From the NCBI RefSeq assembly GCF_039822205.1, contig NZ_JBAGBW010000014.1, positions 1 through 57,962 of the forward strand: a DNA stretch of 57,962 nt, in the 5' to 3' direction. Below, piece by piece: positions 43,101 through 51,181 of the stretch. Positions within the stretch are counted from its first letter, which is position 1. Each line of letters starts with the position of its first letter. Origin of the DNA: Thermodesulfobium sp. 4217-1. Lineage in GTDB: Bacteria > Thermodesulfobiota > Thermodesulfobiia > Thermodesulfobiales > Thermodesulfobiaceae. The notes under the pieces are model-generated. The model was not told where the DNA came from, ran no database searches, and saw nothing but the letters and a program-made list of their open reading frames with translations. The translations under genes and the position numbers were made by a program.

Positions 43101-43636
43101 GCGTGTGCGGTAAATTAAAACAGTGGGAATCAAGAGGAAAATCAAGTGTGCCTATTTCAATCAATCTTTCTGAAAGAAGCTTTAAAGATGACAACTTCAG
43201 GAAATATATAATCTACTCTGTTAAAAAATATGCTATTCGCAGGGGATTTTTTTCCATCGAACTGGTTGAGAGGGTATTTGTCGATGATTTCGAGCACTGT
43301 TCTGTAGTTTTAAAAAAGTTTAATAGAGAAGGCATATCAATATCGCTGGATGACTTTGGAACAGGATTTTCATCTCTTAACTACCTTTACAAACTCAGAT
43401 TTAAATTTTTAAAGGTTGACAAATCATTTATAAACAATATTGCGAACGATATAAGGGCAAAATCTATTATTGAAAGCATCATCTTTTTAAGTAAAAAGTT
43501 AGATTTGATAACTGTGGCTGAGGGCGTTGAAACGCTTGAACAGTTCGAGATGCTGGAAAGTTTAGGGTGTAATATTGTCCAGGGATATCTTTTGGCCAGG
43601 CCTATGTCAGAAGAGGACTTTGAAGATCTACTATAA
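40157..43636 (+). CDS. PAS-GAF-PAS-GAF-PAS sensor with degenerate GGDEF and EAL domain (1)
   Basis: 1159 residues, no signal peptide or membrane segment, so cytoplasmic. Order by inspection: PAS (about 20-130), GAF (about 135-300), PAS (about 310-415), GAF (about 430-610), PAS (about 615-735), GGDEF (about 740-895), EAL (about 905-1155). The GGDEF motif reads ESDMF, so cyclase activity is unlikely. EAL residues look complete: EALLRW, INLSERSF, ELVER, DDFGTGFSS, KVDKSF, AEGVE and QGYLLARP. It is likely a c-di-GMP phosphodiesterase controlled by small ligands or redox state. GTG start at 40157 has a poor ribosome site, so the start is uncertain. Its paralogue follows 50 bases downstream. Confidence 0.87.
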   Translation: MDKKLKALSIINSLYNIVFTSKFVNFDRNLSVYNFCFLNNSKNRTVCGFTDKELAENSLFFENIYPEDRSGFIEKIFDLGLGDSLQYEFRFKSKEGSYTWLRSNMTAFSKDERFIEVGGVIESISKEKNLEAILYTIKEINQLAVKIDREEELLQSLCDLLVDKLGYVGAFLGNIDSEKLFRLKYFAKNTPDSLVDNFKQVTISVDESIPEGRGTVGNAYRKGKIFLISDTLSYEKMSPWITYHKKYGIRSTCSIPLSKDGRVEFVLVIYSNTPDLFNDEYMDILNEIEMDISFALRKIDKEKNIKILSDAMEESSEWFLVADEAGTILHANKAVEKISGYSLDEIIGKKMPVFNFDDHLSRHYEKLFEKVLSGEKCQCEVVKQAKDKSKFYLNTIVIPFFFDNKIYRLVELSRDITKERLQQEKILELTKLYMTLSNINQLIVRTDSVRELYTMMNEILVKDAGFSIAYFSLIDGENKLKVYNFYYLENDVEKKYKEFLKFIEESYKSEDIPILIKKGFIGAVAIETKEISYYNDLLTSLKTDEIKEKFKDYDLLRSAAAIPIFKNNKILGSIFCGSTKKDFFTPDVLRLLNEIGSDISFALGKIELERFNAMTSLALNSGSDFVMVTDKNFKIVYVNDNAQKIFGYAKDELINHHHSIISSRSQGLGFARRFYRTIRSGQKFSDFFVYMTKSSEKIYCYTTITPYLIRGEIRYYVAVGKDITHSKSLEDSLKKLKDFDPLTGLLNRNKFIESANEFIKVAKYEKKLASVCIINPMSFSAINQAYGFYTGDLILCDIAKRIQDNLREYDLIAKLESDMFIILLKDIASLEDVINIISKLNSVLEKPYDTPKEKNALVSFNYGVSFFPNDSENAQDLVEKANIALGSIKNRKDKKIGFYKKDFEQNAKIKLDLRSKLEKAISNKEFVLYYQPIFSIKDRKIVGAEALLRWKDNGNIILPMDFIPILEEMDRIVDVEKFVVDSVCGKLKQWESRGKSSVPISINLSERSFKDDNFRKYIIYSVKKYAIRRGFFSIELVERVFVDDFEHCSVVLKKFNREGISISLDDFGTGFSSLNYLYKLRFKFLKVDKSFINNIANDIRAKSIIESIIFLSKKLDLITVAEGVETLEQFEMLESLGCNIVQGYLLARPMSEEDFEDLL

Positions 43637-43654
43637 AAAAATTTTTTATAGTAG
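43628..43654. repeat. Perfect 13-bp inverted repeat at the end of the first EAL gene
   Basis: CTACTATAAAAAA (43628-43640) and its exact complement (43642-43654) are separated by one base. It spans the stop codon. As RNA it makes a weak A/U-rich hairpin ending without a U-run, so it is at best a poor terminator between the two paralogues. Confidence 0.55.
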
Positions 43655-43686
43655 AATAATAATAAATTAGTGGGTTTGGAGCTAAC

Positions 43687-46600
43687 ATGAAAAATTTTGA
43701 TGAATTTACTGTTTTGCTAAAAAATCTTCCAATTATCATATTTCGAACAGAATTCTTTCTTAGAGATATGCAGATAGAATACAAAAAAATATCAATATTA
43801 AATCCTGATTATTTTTGTGAGCACTATGGTTATTCGATTGATGAATTGGACTCTATAGATTTTTGGCCAAGCAGAATTCATCCTGATGATAAAAGAAAAA
43901 TTTTTGAGAAATTGTTAGACTTACAGATGGATAATGTTGCTAGCTATGATTGTAGGTTTTTAAATAAAGATGGAAGCTATATCTGGGTTAAGGTAACCGA
44001 CAATATAATAAATAGAGATGGCCTCTTCTTTGAAAGTGTAGGTTTTGTACAAGACATTACAAAAGAGAAGGTAATGTTGGACAAAATTGAAGAGTCAAGC
44101 GATCTGTTTTCAATAATTTCTGAACAATTTTCTTTAGGAATATGTGTTTTTAATAAAGATAAGATATTGTATGTAAATAAATTTCTTAAAGATACTCTTG
44201 GACTTGTAGAAAAAGAATTTTTAGAGTCAGATATATCTAAGCTTCATAAAAATCTGAGTAATTTTGAAGAAGTTGAGTTAATATTTCAAGAGATCTTTAG
44301 CAGAAACGATATTATAAAGTGTGTTAATGATGTTAGGATAAGACGAAATGACGCAAAAACAAGATTTTTTAATATCTTGGTAAATCCCTTCAGATACAAA
44401 GGCGAAGATTCTTTTTTGTCTATATTTTTTGACATAACAAAACAAAAAAATTTTGAAATGCTATATTCTGCATTGAAAGATATAAATCAAATATTGGTAA
44501 GGTCTATCCAGGAAGACGAGGCTCTAAAAAATATTACAGATTTACTAGTTAGAAAAATTGGATTTAAAAATGCGATATTTGGCGATGTTGATGAACAAAA
44601 GAATTTTAGGCTTTTGCACAGCACAGGAGGAAGAGATTCTTTTATAGAAGACTATGAGTCATTAAATATTTCTGTTGGTTCTGAGGTAAAAGAAAATTAT
44701 TGCACTATCCAAGCCGCATATTTCTCAGGGAAGATTTCTTTGATTTCAGATATACTGAAAACGCAAATGCCAGATGCGCTAAAAAATCTATTTATAAAAT
44801 TTAGCATAAGGTCAGTCTGCTCTATCCCTATAAAGATCTATAACAAAATTAAATATATTCTTGTAATATTTTCCGATACCCCCGATATGTTTAGCAATGA
44901 ATACATGAACATACTTGAAGAAGTAGAAGAAGACATCTCTTTTGCAATGGAGAAGATCGATAAGGAGAGAAATATTAAATTACAACAGGAAAAAATAGTA
45001 GAATTGACGAAGTTATACAAAACTATTTCTGAAATTAATAGTTTCGTTGTAAAAGTGAAAAGTTATACTGAGATCTTTGAAAATGCACCTAAGATTTTGG
45101 TTGAAAATGCAGGATTTGATTTTGTTTTTTTTGCAACTATTAACAAAGATCATCTGGAAATGAAGAGTTTTTATGCTACAAACGATAGATTTGTAGATTT
45201 TAAGGACTACATTGTTGATGTATATAAGGAAAAAGATATTAGAAACCTTAGTGACTTTTTTATAACTGCGCAATCTTTTTTGACTGGAGAAATTGTTGTA
45301 GATAATAATATATTAGATGCAAAAAGATATGCTCCAGTAAAAGAAAAATTTAAGGACTTTGCTTCACTTTCTGCTGCTGCAATACCAATATATAACAACG
45401 AAAATAAAGTTGGAGTGGTATATTATTGTGCTACAAATAAAAAGGGATATTTTAACGAAAGTATTTTAAACTTGTTAGGCGAGATAGCTAGTGATATTAG
45501 TTTTGCACTTAATAAGGTAGAAATGGAGAGATTTAGCTCTCTTACCATGTTAGCATTGAATTCTGGAAACGATTTTGTAATTGTTACCGACAAAAATTTT
45601 AATATCATATATGTAAGCGATAATACTGAGAGAATTTTTGGATTCAGTAAGAAAGAACTAATTGGCAAGCATCATTCAATTTTTTCCTCGAAATCTCAAA
45701 GCTTAAGTTTTTCTAGAAGATTTTATAGAACGATTAGAGGTGGTCAAAAATTTGCAGATGTTTTTATTTATAAGAAAAAATCTGGTGAAAAATTTTATTG
45801 TTATACGACCGTTAGCCCTTTTGTTATAGACAATGATATAAAGTACTTTGTGGCGGTTGGAAAAGATATCACTCAGGAAAAGGCGCTGAGTGAGTCGGTC
45901 GAAAGACTTGTGGATTTTGATTCTTTGACAAACCTGCCAAATAGAAAAAAATTCTTAGAAGAAGTTGATTCATATTTAAAAATCGCTAAATATAGCAAAA
46001 AGATATTTGCGGTTATAATAGTTAACCCTATTTCTTTTTCTGATGTAAATCATGCTTATGGTTTTTATAAAGGCGATATGGTGTTAAAAGAAATTGCCAA
46101 AAGACTTAAGGATCTTTTGTTTGATTTTGATATTATTGCGAGACTAGAGTCTGAGAAATTTGCTATCCTCGTGAAAGAGCTAAGCTCTTTAAATGATGTG
46201 GTAGGAGTAGTTGACAAGGTCTTCTTGGAACTTAATAAACTCTATAATATTGCTGATAATAATATTAAACTATTTTTTAATGTAGGAATAAGCTTTTACC
46301 CTGTAGATTCTAATAATGCAGAAAAGCTCCTGGAAAAAGCAAATATTGCTGTTAAGGAAGCAAAGGAAAAAGGAGAGAACTCAATAGGATTTTACAAAAA
46401 GGAGCTTGAGAGCTTTGCTGTTAAAAGCTTGAAACTCAAGGACGACTTGTCGCAAGCTGTCAAAAACAACGAGTTTGTTCTGTATTATCAGCCGTATTTT
46501 TCTACTTATAATAATTCGATGATTGGTGCTGAAGTCTTGCTAAGATGGAAAAGAAATGACAATATAATTTTGCCATCTGAATTTATAGCATTTTTAGAAA

Positions 46601-47187
46601 AAAGCGATTTAATAGTAGAGGTAGAAAGAGGCATAATAGACCATCTTGTAGAAAAATTTAATGAATGGCAAATTAATAAATATTCTATTGTTCCTATTTC
46701 AGTTAACCTCTCCACCAAGAGCTTTGAATCTACTGATTTTAAGGAACACCTATTTGACCTGTTAAAAAATAATAAATTGCCTCAAAATTATATAAATATT
46801 GAGATTATAGAGCGTTTGTTTATAAACGATTTTTCAAGCGTAAGAATTGAGTTGGAAGATATAAAAAGAAGAGGAATCAATATTTCATTGGATGATTTTG
46901 GCACTGGATTTTCATCGTTTAATTATTTATATCAGCTACCATTAGATATATTGAAGATAGACATGTCTTTTATTAGAAACATGTTAATAGATGATAAGGC
47001 TATGGCGATTGTAGAGAGTATTCTAAAACTTGCTAAAAGGCTAAAAATAAATAGCTTAGCTGAGGGCGTAGAAAATATTGAACAATTAAAGATATTGGAA
47101 GAGCTTGGTTGTGATTATATTCAAGGTTACCTTTTAGCAAGGCCAATGGCTGAAGAAGATTTTGAGGAGTTAATAAAAACCCAATAA
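43687..47187 (+). CDS. PAS-PAS-GAF-GAF-PAS sensor with degenerate GGDEF and EAL domain (2)
   Basis: 1166 residues, tandem paralogue of the preceding gene but with a different sensor order: PAS (about 10-125), PAS (about 130-245), GAF (about 255-425), GAF (about 435-605), PAS (about 610-730), GGDEF, EAL. The GGDEF motif reads ESEKF (degenerate). The EAL motif reads EVL (EVLLRW), an accepted variant, with NLSTKSF, EIIER, DDFGTGFSS, KIDMSF, AEGVE and QGYLLARP kept. Cytoplasmic, probable c-di-GMP phosphodiesterase. ATG start with GGAGCTAAC upstream. Ends next to a convergent tRNA-Leu. Confidence 0.87.
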   Translation: MKNFDEFTVLLKNLPIIIFRTEFFLRDMQIEYKKISILNPDYFCEHYGYSIDELDSIDFWPSRIHPDDKRKIFEKLLDLQMDNVASYDCRFLNKDGSYIWVKVTDNIINRDGLFFESVGFVQDITKEKVMLDKIEESSDLFSIISEQFSLGICVFNKDKILYVNKFLKDTLGLVEKEFLESDISKLHKNLSNFEEVELIFQEIFSRNDIIKCVNDVRIRRNDAKTRFFNILVNPFRYKGEDSFLSIFFDITKQKNFEMLYSALKDINQILVRSIQEDEALKNITDLLVRKIGFKNAIFGDVDEQKNFRLLHSTGGRDSFIEDYESLNISVGSEVKENYCTIQAAYFSGKISLISDILKTQMPDALKNLFIKFSIRSVCSIPIKIYNKIKYILVIFSDTPDMFSNEYMNILEEVEEDISFAMEKIDKERNIKLQQEKIVELTKLYKTISEINSFVVKVKSYTEIFENAPKILVENAGFDFVFFATINKDHLEMKSFYATNDRFVDFKDYIVDVYKEKDIRNLSDFFITAQSFLTGEIVVDNNILDAKRYAPVKEKFKDFASLSAAAIPIYNNENKVGVVYYCATNKKGYFNESILNLLGEIASDISFALNKVEMERFSSLTMLALNSGNDFVIVTDKNFNIIYVSDNTERIFGFSKKELIGKHHSIFSSKSQSLSFSRRFYRTIRGGQKFADVFIYKKKSGEKFYCYTTVSPFVIDNDIKYFVAVGKDITQEKALSESVERLVDFDSLTNLPNRKKFLEEVDSYLKIAKYSKKIFAVIIVNPISFSDVNHAYGFYKGDMVLKEIAKRLKDLLFDFDIIARLESEKFAILVKELSSLNDVVGVVDKVFLELNKLYNIADNNIKLFFNVGISFYPVDSNNAEKLLEKANIAVKEAKEKGENSIGFYKKELESFAVKSLKLKDDLSQAVKNNEFVLYYQPYFSTYNNSMIGAEVLLRWKRNDNIILPSEFIAFLEKSDLIVEVERGIIDHLVEKFNEWQINKYSIVPISVNLSTKSFESTDFKEHLFDLLKNNKLPQNYINIEIIERLFINDFSSVRIELEDIKRRGINISLDDFGTGFSSFNYLYQLPLDILKIDMSFIRNMLIDDKAMAIVESILKLAKRLKINSLAEGVENIEQLKILEELGCDYIQGYLLARPMAEEDFEELIKTQ

Positions 47188-47189
47188 AA

Positions 47190-47276
47190 TGGTGCCGAGG
47201 GTGGGACTCGAACCCACACATCCGTAAAGATACTGGATTTTGAGTCCAGCGCGTCTGCCAATTTCACCACCTCGGC
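47190..47276 (-). tRNA. tRNA-Leu (anticodon CAA)
   Basis: 87 bases including an encoded CCA. Acceptor GCCGAGG/CCUCGGC, anticodon stem CUGGA/UCCAG with loop CUCAAAA (anticodon CAA), long variable arm as in all class II tRNAs, T loop UUCGAGU, discriminator A. Confidence 0.96.
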
Positions 47277-47316
47277 CTATATGTTAGAGAAAATATATAA
47301 CAAAAAGTTCAAAAAG

Positions 47317-47616
47317 TCAAACGTATTTCCAACCATCAATTACAAGTTGATGCCTTCCAAGAGACTTTTTTAGCTTAATTGTTAAGTCTCGATTGTATTG
47401 AACGTCTTTTGGGAGATATATCTTTATCCCATTAACTTCTGAAATCTCAAATCTACCTAGATCCTTTGGGATGCCCAATTTTATTGAAGGTGGAAACTTT
47501 ATATCCCCAACACAGGTGCCGATTGAAGGATAGTCGTCAAAATATACAACATTTCCATTTTTGCTAATATACAACTTTGCGTCATCAGCAATTGATAAAG
47601 TCATATGTACCCTCAT
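47317..47616 (-). CDS. Small protein resembling the CC/Se-motif family
   Basis: 99 residues. Begins with a strand-helix segment (LSIADDAKLYISKNGNVVYF), then SIGTCVGD, PPSIKLGIPKDL, EVNGIKIYLPKDV and a C-terminal RHQLVIDGWKYV. This layout is like the small CC/Se-motif family, whose members carry adjacent Cys-Cys or Cys-Sec in the loop where this protein has Cys-Val. If the match is right, this member has lost the second redox residue. Function of the family is not established. It lies between two tRNA-Leu genes on the same strand and is probably co-transcribed with them. Confidence 0.55.
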   Translation of the reverse strand: MRVHMTLSIADDAKLYISKNGNVVYFDDYPSIGTCVGDIKFPPSIKLGIPKDLGRFEISEVNGIKIYLPKDVQYNRDLTIKLKKSLGRHQLVIDGWKYV

Positions 47617-47629
47617 TTTAAAAATTTAA

Positions 47630-47716
<87 letters not shown>

Positions 47717-48110
47717 CTACTTCATAAGTTACAATATTTATTAGATACTGTCAAATATTCATATATTTTATTATATTAGACTTAGTTTAATATAGATTCA
47801 ATTTGCTATTTTTTTAAAAGACGATTCGGATATACTAAGGCTATGAGATTTAGAGCAGTTGAAAGCTAAAAAAATTCACTAATGAATCTTGCAGTGCATT
47901 TGTATTTTTGTAATTAGATTTGGATACAATAGCAATAATAAATGTTTATTTTACCCGATATGTAGTGGAGTTTTTGTTTTTCAATTGTATATATTTATGT
48001 TAATATTATGTACAAGTAATATGATTGATATTTGACAACTAAATATTATCTGTATTTACAAAATTGTCTTTCTGGTTTAGAATTTATGAAATCTGACTGA
48101 TTGGTCATAA
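47717..48110. other. 394-base AT-rich intergenic region
   Basis: No gene, RNA or long repeat recognised. It must hold the minus-strand promoter for the tRNA-Leu genes and the plus-strand promoter for the efflux operon. A TTGACA at 48033-48038 is present, but no well-spaced -10 box accompanies it. The palindrome at 48094-48107 lies at its right end. Confidence 0.5.
48094..48107. promoter_or_regulatory. Probable TetR-family operator
   Basis: TGACTGATTGGTCA has TGAC/GTCA arms and the general look of operators bound by TetR/AcrR repressors. It lies three bases before the start of the tetR-like gene that heads the RND operon, where binding would block transcription or initiation. This is inferred from pattern and place only. 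Confidence 0.45.
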
Positions 48111-48686
48111 ATGGAGATTATGAATATAGAAGATAAAATTTTGAAAATTTCTTTTGAACACTTTTCACAAAAAGGGTATGCTCAAGTCAGAATAGGCGAT
48201 ATCTCTAAAGAGGCAGATATAGGTAAGGGTACAGTATATCTCTACTTTAACTCTAAAAGAGATCTATTCTATTCTACTGTGGAACATGCTTTTAGAAAGT
48301 TATCAGAGATTCTCTGGTTTAACAAAGATTTTAATAGCGTTTTGAGCTTGAGGGCTTTTGTATATGACTATTTTGATAATTGGGAGCTTGCTAGCAGGTT
48401 AGGCAGCTTGGTATTGGAAGGGCTCTCGCTGGGCGATAGAGCTTTTTATAGTGAGTTAAGAAGCGTTAGAGATAGATACATTATCGAAGATCTTGATAAG
48501 ATTATTAAGAATCTCATGAAGGTAAACATAATTCGTGAGATTGATCCAAGAATGGTTTCGCTTTTTATTTGGGGAAATTTAGTATTTTTTACAACTTTAG
48601 TTTTGAAAGGGGAAGAGATTAAATTGGATAAAAAAGAAATATGGCAAATGATTTTCTCAGGTCTTACTTCGGGGTTGATTAAATGA
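48111..48686 (+). CDS. TetR/AcrR-family transcriptional regulator
   Basis: 191 residues. The N-terminal HTH (FEHFSQKGYAQVRIGDISKEADIGKGTVYLYFNSKRDLF, given here in part as GKGTVYLYFNSKRDL) is typical of TetR repressors; the C-terminal half is a helical ligand-binding and dimer domain. It heads the RND efflux operon and overlaps the TolC gene by 4 bases, so it probably represses its own operon until a substrate binds. ATG 48111 is used; ATG 48120 is an alternative with GGAG very close upstream. Confidence 0.93.
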   Translation: MEIMNIEDKILKISFEHFSQKGYAQVRIGDISKEADIGKGTVYLYFNSKRDLFYSTVEHAFRKLSEILWFNKDFNSVLSLRAFVYDYFDNWELASRLGSLVLEGLSLGDRAFYSELRSVRDRYIIEDLDKIIKNLMKVNIIREIDPRMVSLFIWGNLVFFTTLVLKGEEIKLDKKEIWQMIFSGLTSGLIK

Positions 48687-50014
48687 AAATAAAATCTTAT
48701 ATTTGTTTTTTTGTTCTTTTTATTTTTCTGACTCTTCCTGGTGTTGCATACTCAAAAGAGACTACGCTGGAGTATAAGCCTACCAATCCCCCTGAGCAGT
48801 TGAACCTTACTTTGGACAAATCAATTGAGCTTGCAAAGGATTATAGTCCTGCAATAAAGATGGACAAGGAGAAGATTGGCAATGCAAGAATGCAAGCGCA
48901 CGAAATATCTGGTTATCTCGTTCCTCATCTAAATTGGAAATCAACTTATACAGAGTTAAAAAGTGCTCCTGCTATTATGCTTCCGGGAATAGGTAAAGTC
49001 CCAACAGGCTATAAAACTACTTATGATCATAGGGCTGTTTTAACATATGAGTTTGATGTATGGAGAAAGATATGGGAGCAACGATCCGCTGCATGGTTAA
49101 ACGTAAGAGAAGCAGAAGAGAATTATAGAAGCGCTGTTCAAAATTTAACCTATCAGGTTACAAGCGCTTATTTTCAGTGTTTACAGGCAGAAGACAATGT
49201 GGCTTCTCAGGAATCTGATTTAAAGCAAATTGAAGAACAGTTAAGGGTTACGCAGGCTATGTACAATGCTGGTACGGCTGCTAAGATTGACGTTTTGAGA
49301 GTTGAGGTATCATTGGCTCAAATTAAACAGAATTTGTTAGATGCTGAGAATCAAAGGGATTTATCTTATTCTTCCTTGAATAACCTTATCGGCTATCCAA
49401 TGAATACTAAATTGGTTCTGGCAAAAGATCAAGACGTTCCAAATATAACTGGAAGTGTGGATGACTTGACTGCTAAGGCTGTTTCCTTCAGGCCAGATCT
49501 TAGATCTGTAAGATTTGCTGCTGAGGCTGCAAAGAAGCTTATATGGGTTGCAAAGACGCAGAGGCTGCCTGATTTTTCTGTCACCGCATACAAAGAATGG
49601 GTTGATAACACATTCTTTCCTGATAATCAAGACTGGGGTGCTGTAGTTCAAATGACTATTCCGATATATGATGGTGGAGTGATTAGGAGTCAGGTTCAAC
49701 AGGCAATCATTGCCTACAGAACGCAAAAGGATTATGAAAGACAAGTCTTCGATCAGATTAAATTGGATGTAAAACAAGCAATTTTAAATCTTTCTTCTGC
49801 AAAACAGAGAATTGATACAATTGCACAATCTGTTTCTGAGGCTGAGGAAAGCTTGAGACTGGCTAGGGTTCGATATCAGGCAGGAGTAAATACCATCTCA
49901 GAGGTTTTAGACGCTGAGGCTCAGCTCTCTACTTCACAAACCCAATATGCCCAAGCAAAATTTGACTATCAGGTTGCAAAGGCATCACTTTATAAGGCTA
50001 TAGGTTTAGATTAA
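48683..50014 (+). CDS. TolC-family outer membrane factor of the RND pump
   Basis: 443 residues with a cleavable signal peptide (about 1-24). Two outer-membrane-factor repeats follow: LTLDKSIELAKDYSPAI at the start and GVNTISEVLDAEAQLSTSQTQ near the end. Exit duct of the RND system encoded next. Start overlaps the TetR gene stop (ATGA), 3 bases before the adaptor gene. Confidence 0.92.
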   Translation: MKIKSYICFFVLFIFLTLPGVAYSKETTLEYKPTNPPEQLNLTLDKSIELAKDYSPAIKMDKEKIGNARMQAHEISGYLVPHLNWKSTYTELKSAPAIMLPGIGKVPTGYKTTYDHRAVLTYEFDVWRKIWEQRSAAWLNVREAEENYRSAVQNLTYQVTSAYFQCLQAEDNVASQESDLKQIEEQLRVTQAMYNAGTAAKIDVLRVEVSLAQIKQNLLDAENQRDLSYSSLNNLIGYPMNTKLVLAKDQDVPNITGSVDDLTAKAVSFRPDLRSVRFAAEAAKKLIWVAKTQRLPDFSVTAYKEWVDNTFFPDNQDWGAVVQMTIPIYDGGVIRSQVQQAIIAYRTQKDYERQVFDQIKLDVKQAILNLSSAKQRIDTIAQSVSEAEESLRLARVRYQAGVNTISEVLDAEAQLSTSQTQYAQAKFDYQVAKASLYKAIGLD

Positions 50015-50017
50015 TGT

Positions 50018-51178
50018 ATGATGAAAAATATTTTAAAAAGAAAAGTTTTACTTGCATCATTATTGATAGGTGTTTTAGTAGTTGCAGGCTTAGTTTTTGC
50101 TCTGCTTAACAAGAAACCCATGCCCATACATCAGCCTGTATCAGTTAAGACTATGAAGGTGGTAGTTAAGGACACTGACGTTTATCAGGATTATGTGGGT
50201 CAGGTGGAAGCTGTAAATGATATCGAAGTTAGGTCTAAAGTATCTGGCAACATCGTAGAGAAATTCATAAAAGGTGGAGAGATAGTAAAAGCTGGTCAAC
50301 CACTCTTTCAAATTGATAAAAGAACCTATGTAGCTGCTGTTTCTAATGCTAAAGCACAGTTAGCTCAAGCAATTGCAAATTATGACAATGCAAAACTTGA
50401 TGCAGATAGATATAAAGCTCTTGCTGCTCAGGATGCTGTTTCTCAGCAGACTTCTGATACTGCTACTTCGGTAGCATTACAAGACTATCAGATTGTGGAG
50501 GCGATGAGGGCAAACCTAAAACAGGCAGAAGATAATCTAAGTGATACTTTGATAGTAGCACCCTTTAGCGGGAAGCTTGGTGTGGGAGACGATCTGAGTC
50601 TGGGCGCGTTTGTGACTGCTGGTCAGACTGTAATGTGCACTTTGTCATCTCCAGATCCGATGTACGTTTTGTTCAGCATATCTGAGAACGACTATTTAAA
50701 TATGGTTAAGAATGGCATTGATCCTATGAACAGTGATGTTGGGAAAAACGTCGTGCTAACTCTTTCTAATGGCACTACCTATAAGTATCACGGAAAGATA
50801 GCTGAGATAAACAGAGGGCTAACTCAAAATACAGGCACTCTCTCAATTAAGGCTCTTTTCCCCAATCCTGACAATGTTCTTGTGCCAGGAATGTTTGCCA
50901 ATGTGGTTCTTAAAGAAGGCAATTTAAAAAATGCTATACTTATTCCTCAAATGGCAGTTCAGCAGGTCTTGGACAAAACCTTTGTTACTATTGTAGATAG
51001 CGATAATAAAGCGCAAATGGTGCCAGTTAAAATGGGTCCAAGAGTTGGATCTTTTTGGGTTGTAGAAGAGGGGTTGAAACCTGGTGACAACGTCATAGTC
51101 GAAGGGTCCCAAAAGGCGCCTACTGGAACGGTAGTCAAGCCGACAGAAATAACTCCTGAGTCACTGGGCTTAAAGTAA
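50018..51178 (+). CDS. RND efflux periplasmic adaptor (AcrA-like)
   Basis: 386 residues. N-terminal membrane anchor (about 8-30), lipoyl-like barrel-sandwich halves (EVRSKVSGNIVEKFIKGGEIVKAGQPLFQID, abbreviated here to EVRSKVSGNIV, and TLIVAPFSGKLG), an alpha-hairpin (about 105-165), and a C-terminal barrel with GSQKAPTGTVVKP. Links the inner-membrane pump to TolC. Three bases separate it from the RND transporter. Confidence 0.93.
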   Translation: MMKNILKRKVLLASLLIGVLVVAGLVFALLNKKPMPIHQPVSVKTMKVVVKDTDVYQDYVGQVEAVNDIEVRSKVSGNIVEKFIKGGEIVKAGQPLFQIDKRTYVAAVSNAKAQLAQAIANYDNAKLDADRYKALAAQDAVSQQTSDTATSVALQDYQIVEAMRANLKQAEDNLSDTLIVAPFSGKLGVGDDLSLGAFVTAGQTVMCTLSSPDPMYVLFSISENDYLNMVKNGIDPMNSDVGKNVVLTLSNGTTYKYHGKIAEINRGLTQNTGTLSIKALFPNPDNVLVPGMFANVVLKEGNLKNAILIPQMAVQQVLDKTFVTIVDSDNKAQMVPVKMGPRVGSFWVVEEGLKPGDNVIVEGSQKAPTGTVVKPTEITPESLGLK

Positions 51179-51181
51179 TTT

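Noticed and set aside
43628-43654. Strong terminator between the two EAL genes
   Set aside because: The repeat is perfect, but the stem is nearly all A-U and no U-run follows the full stem, so termination would be poor.
47717-48110. Possible selC (tRNA-Sec) in the large gap
   Set aside because: No long acceptor stem, UCA anticodon loop or T arm could be found.
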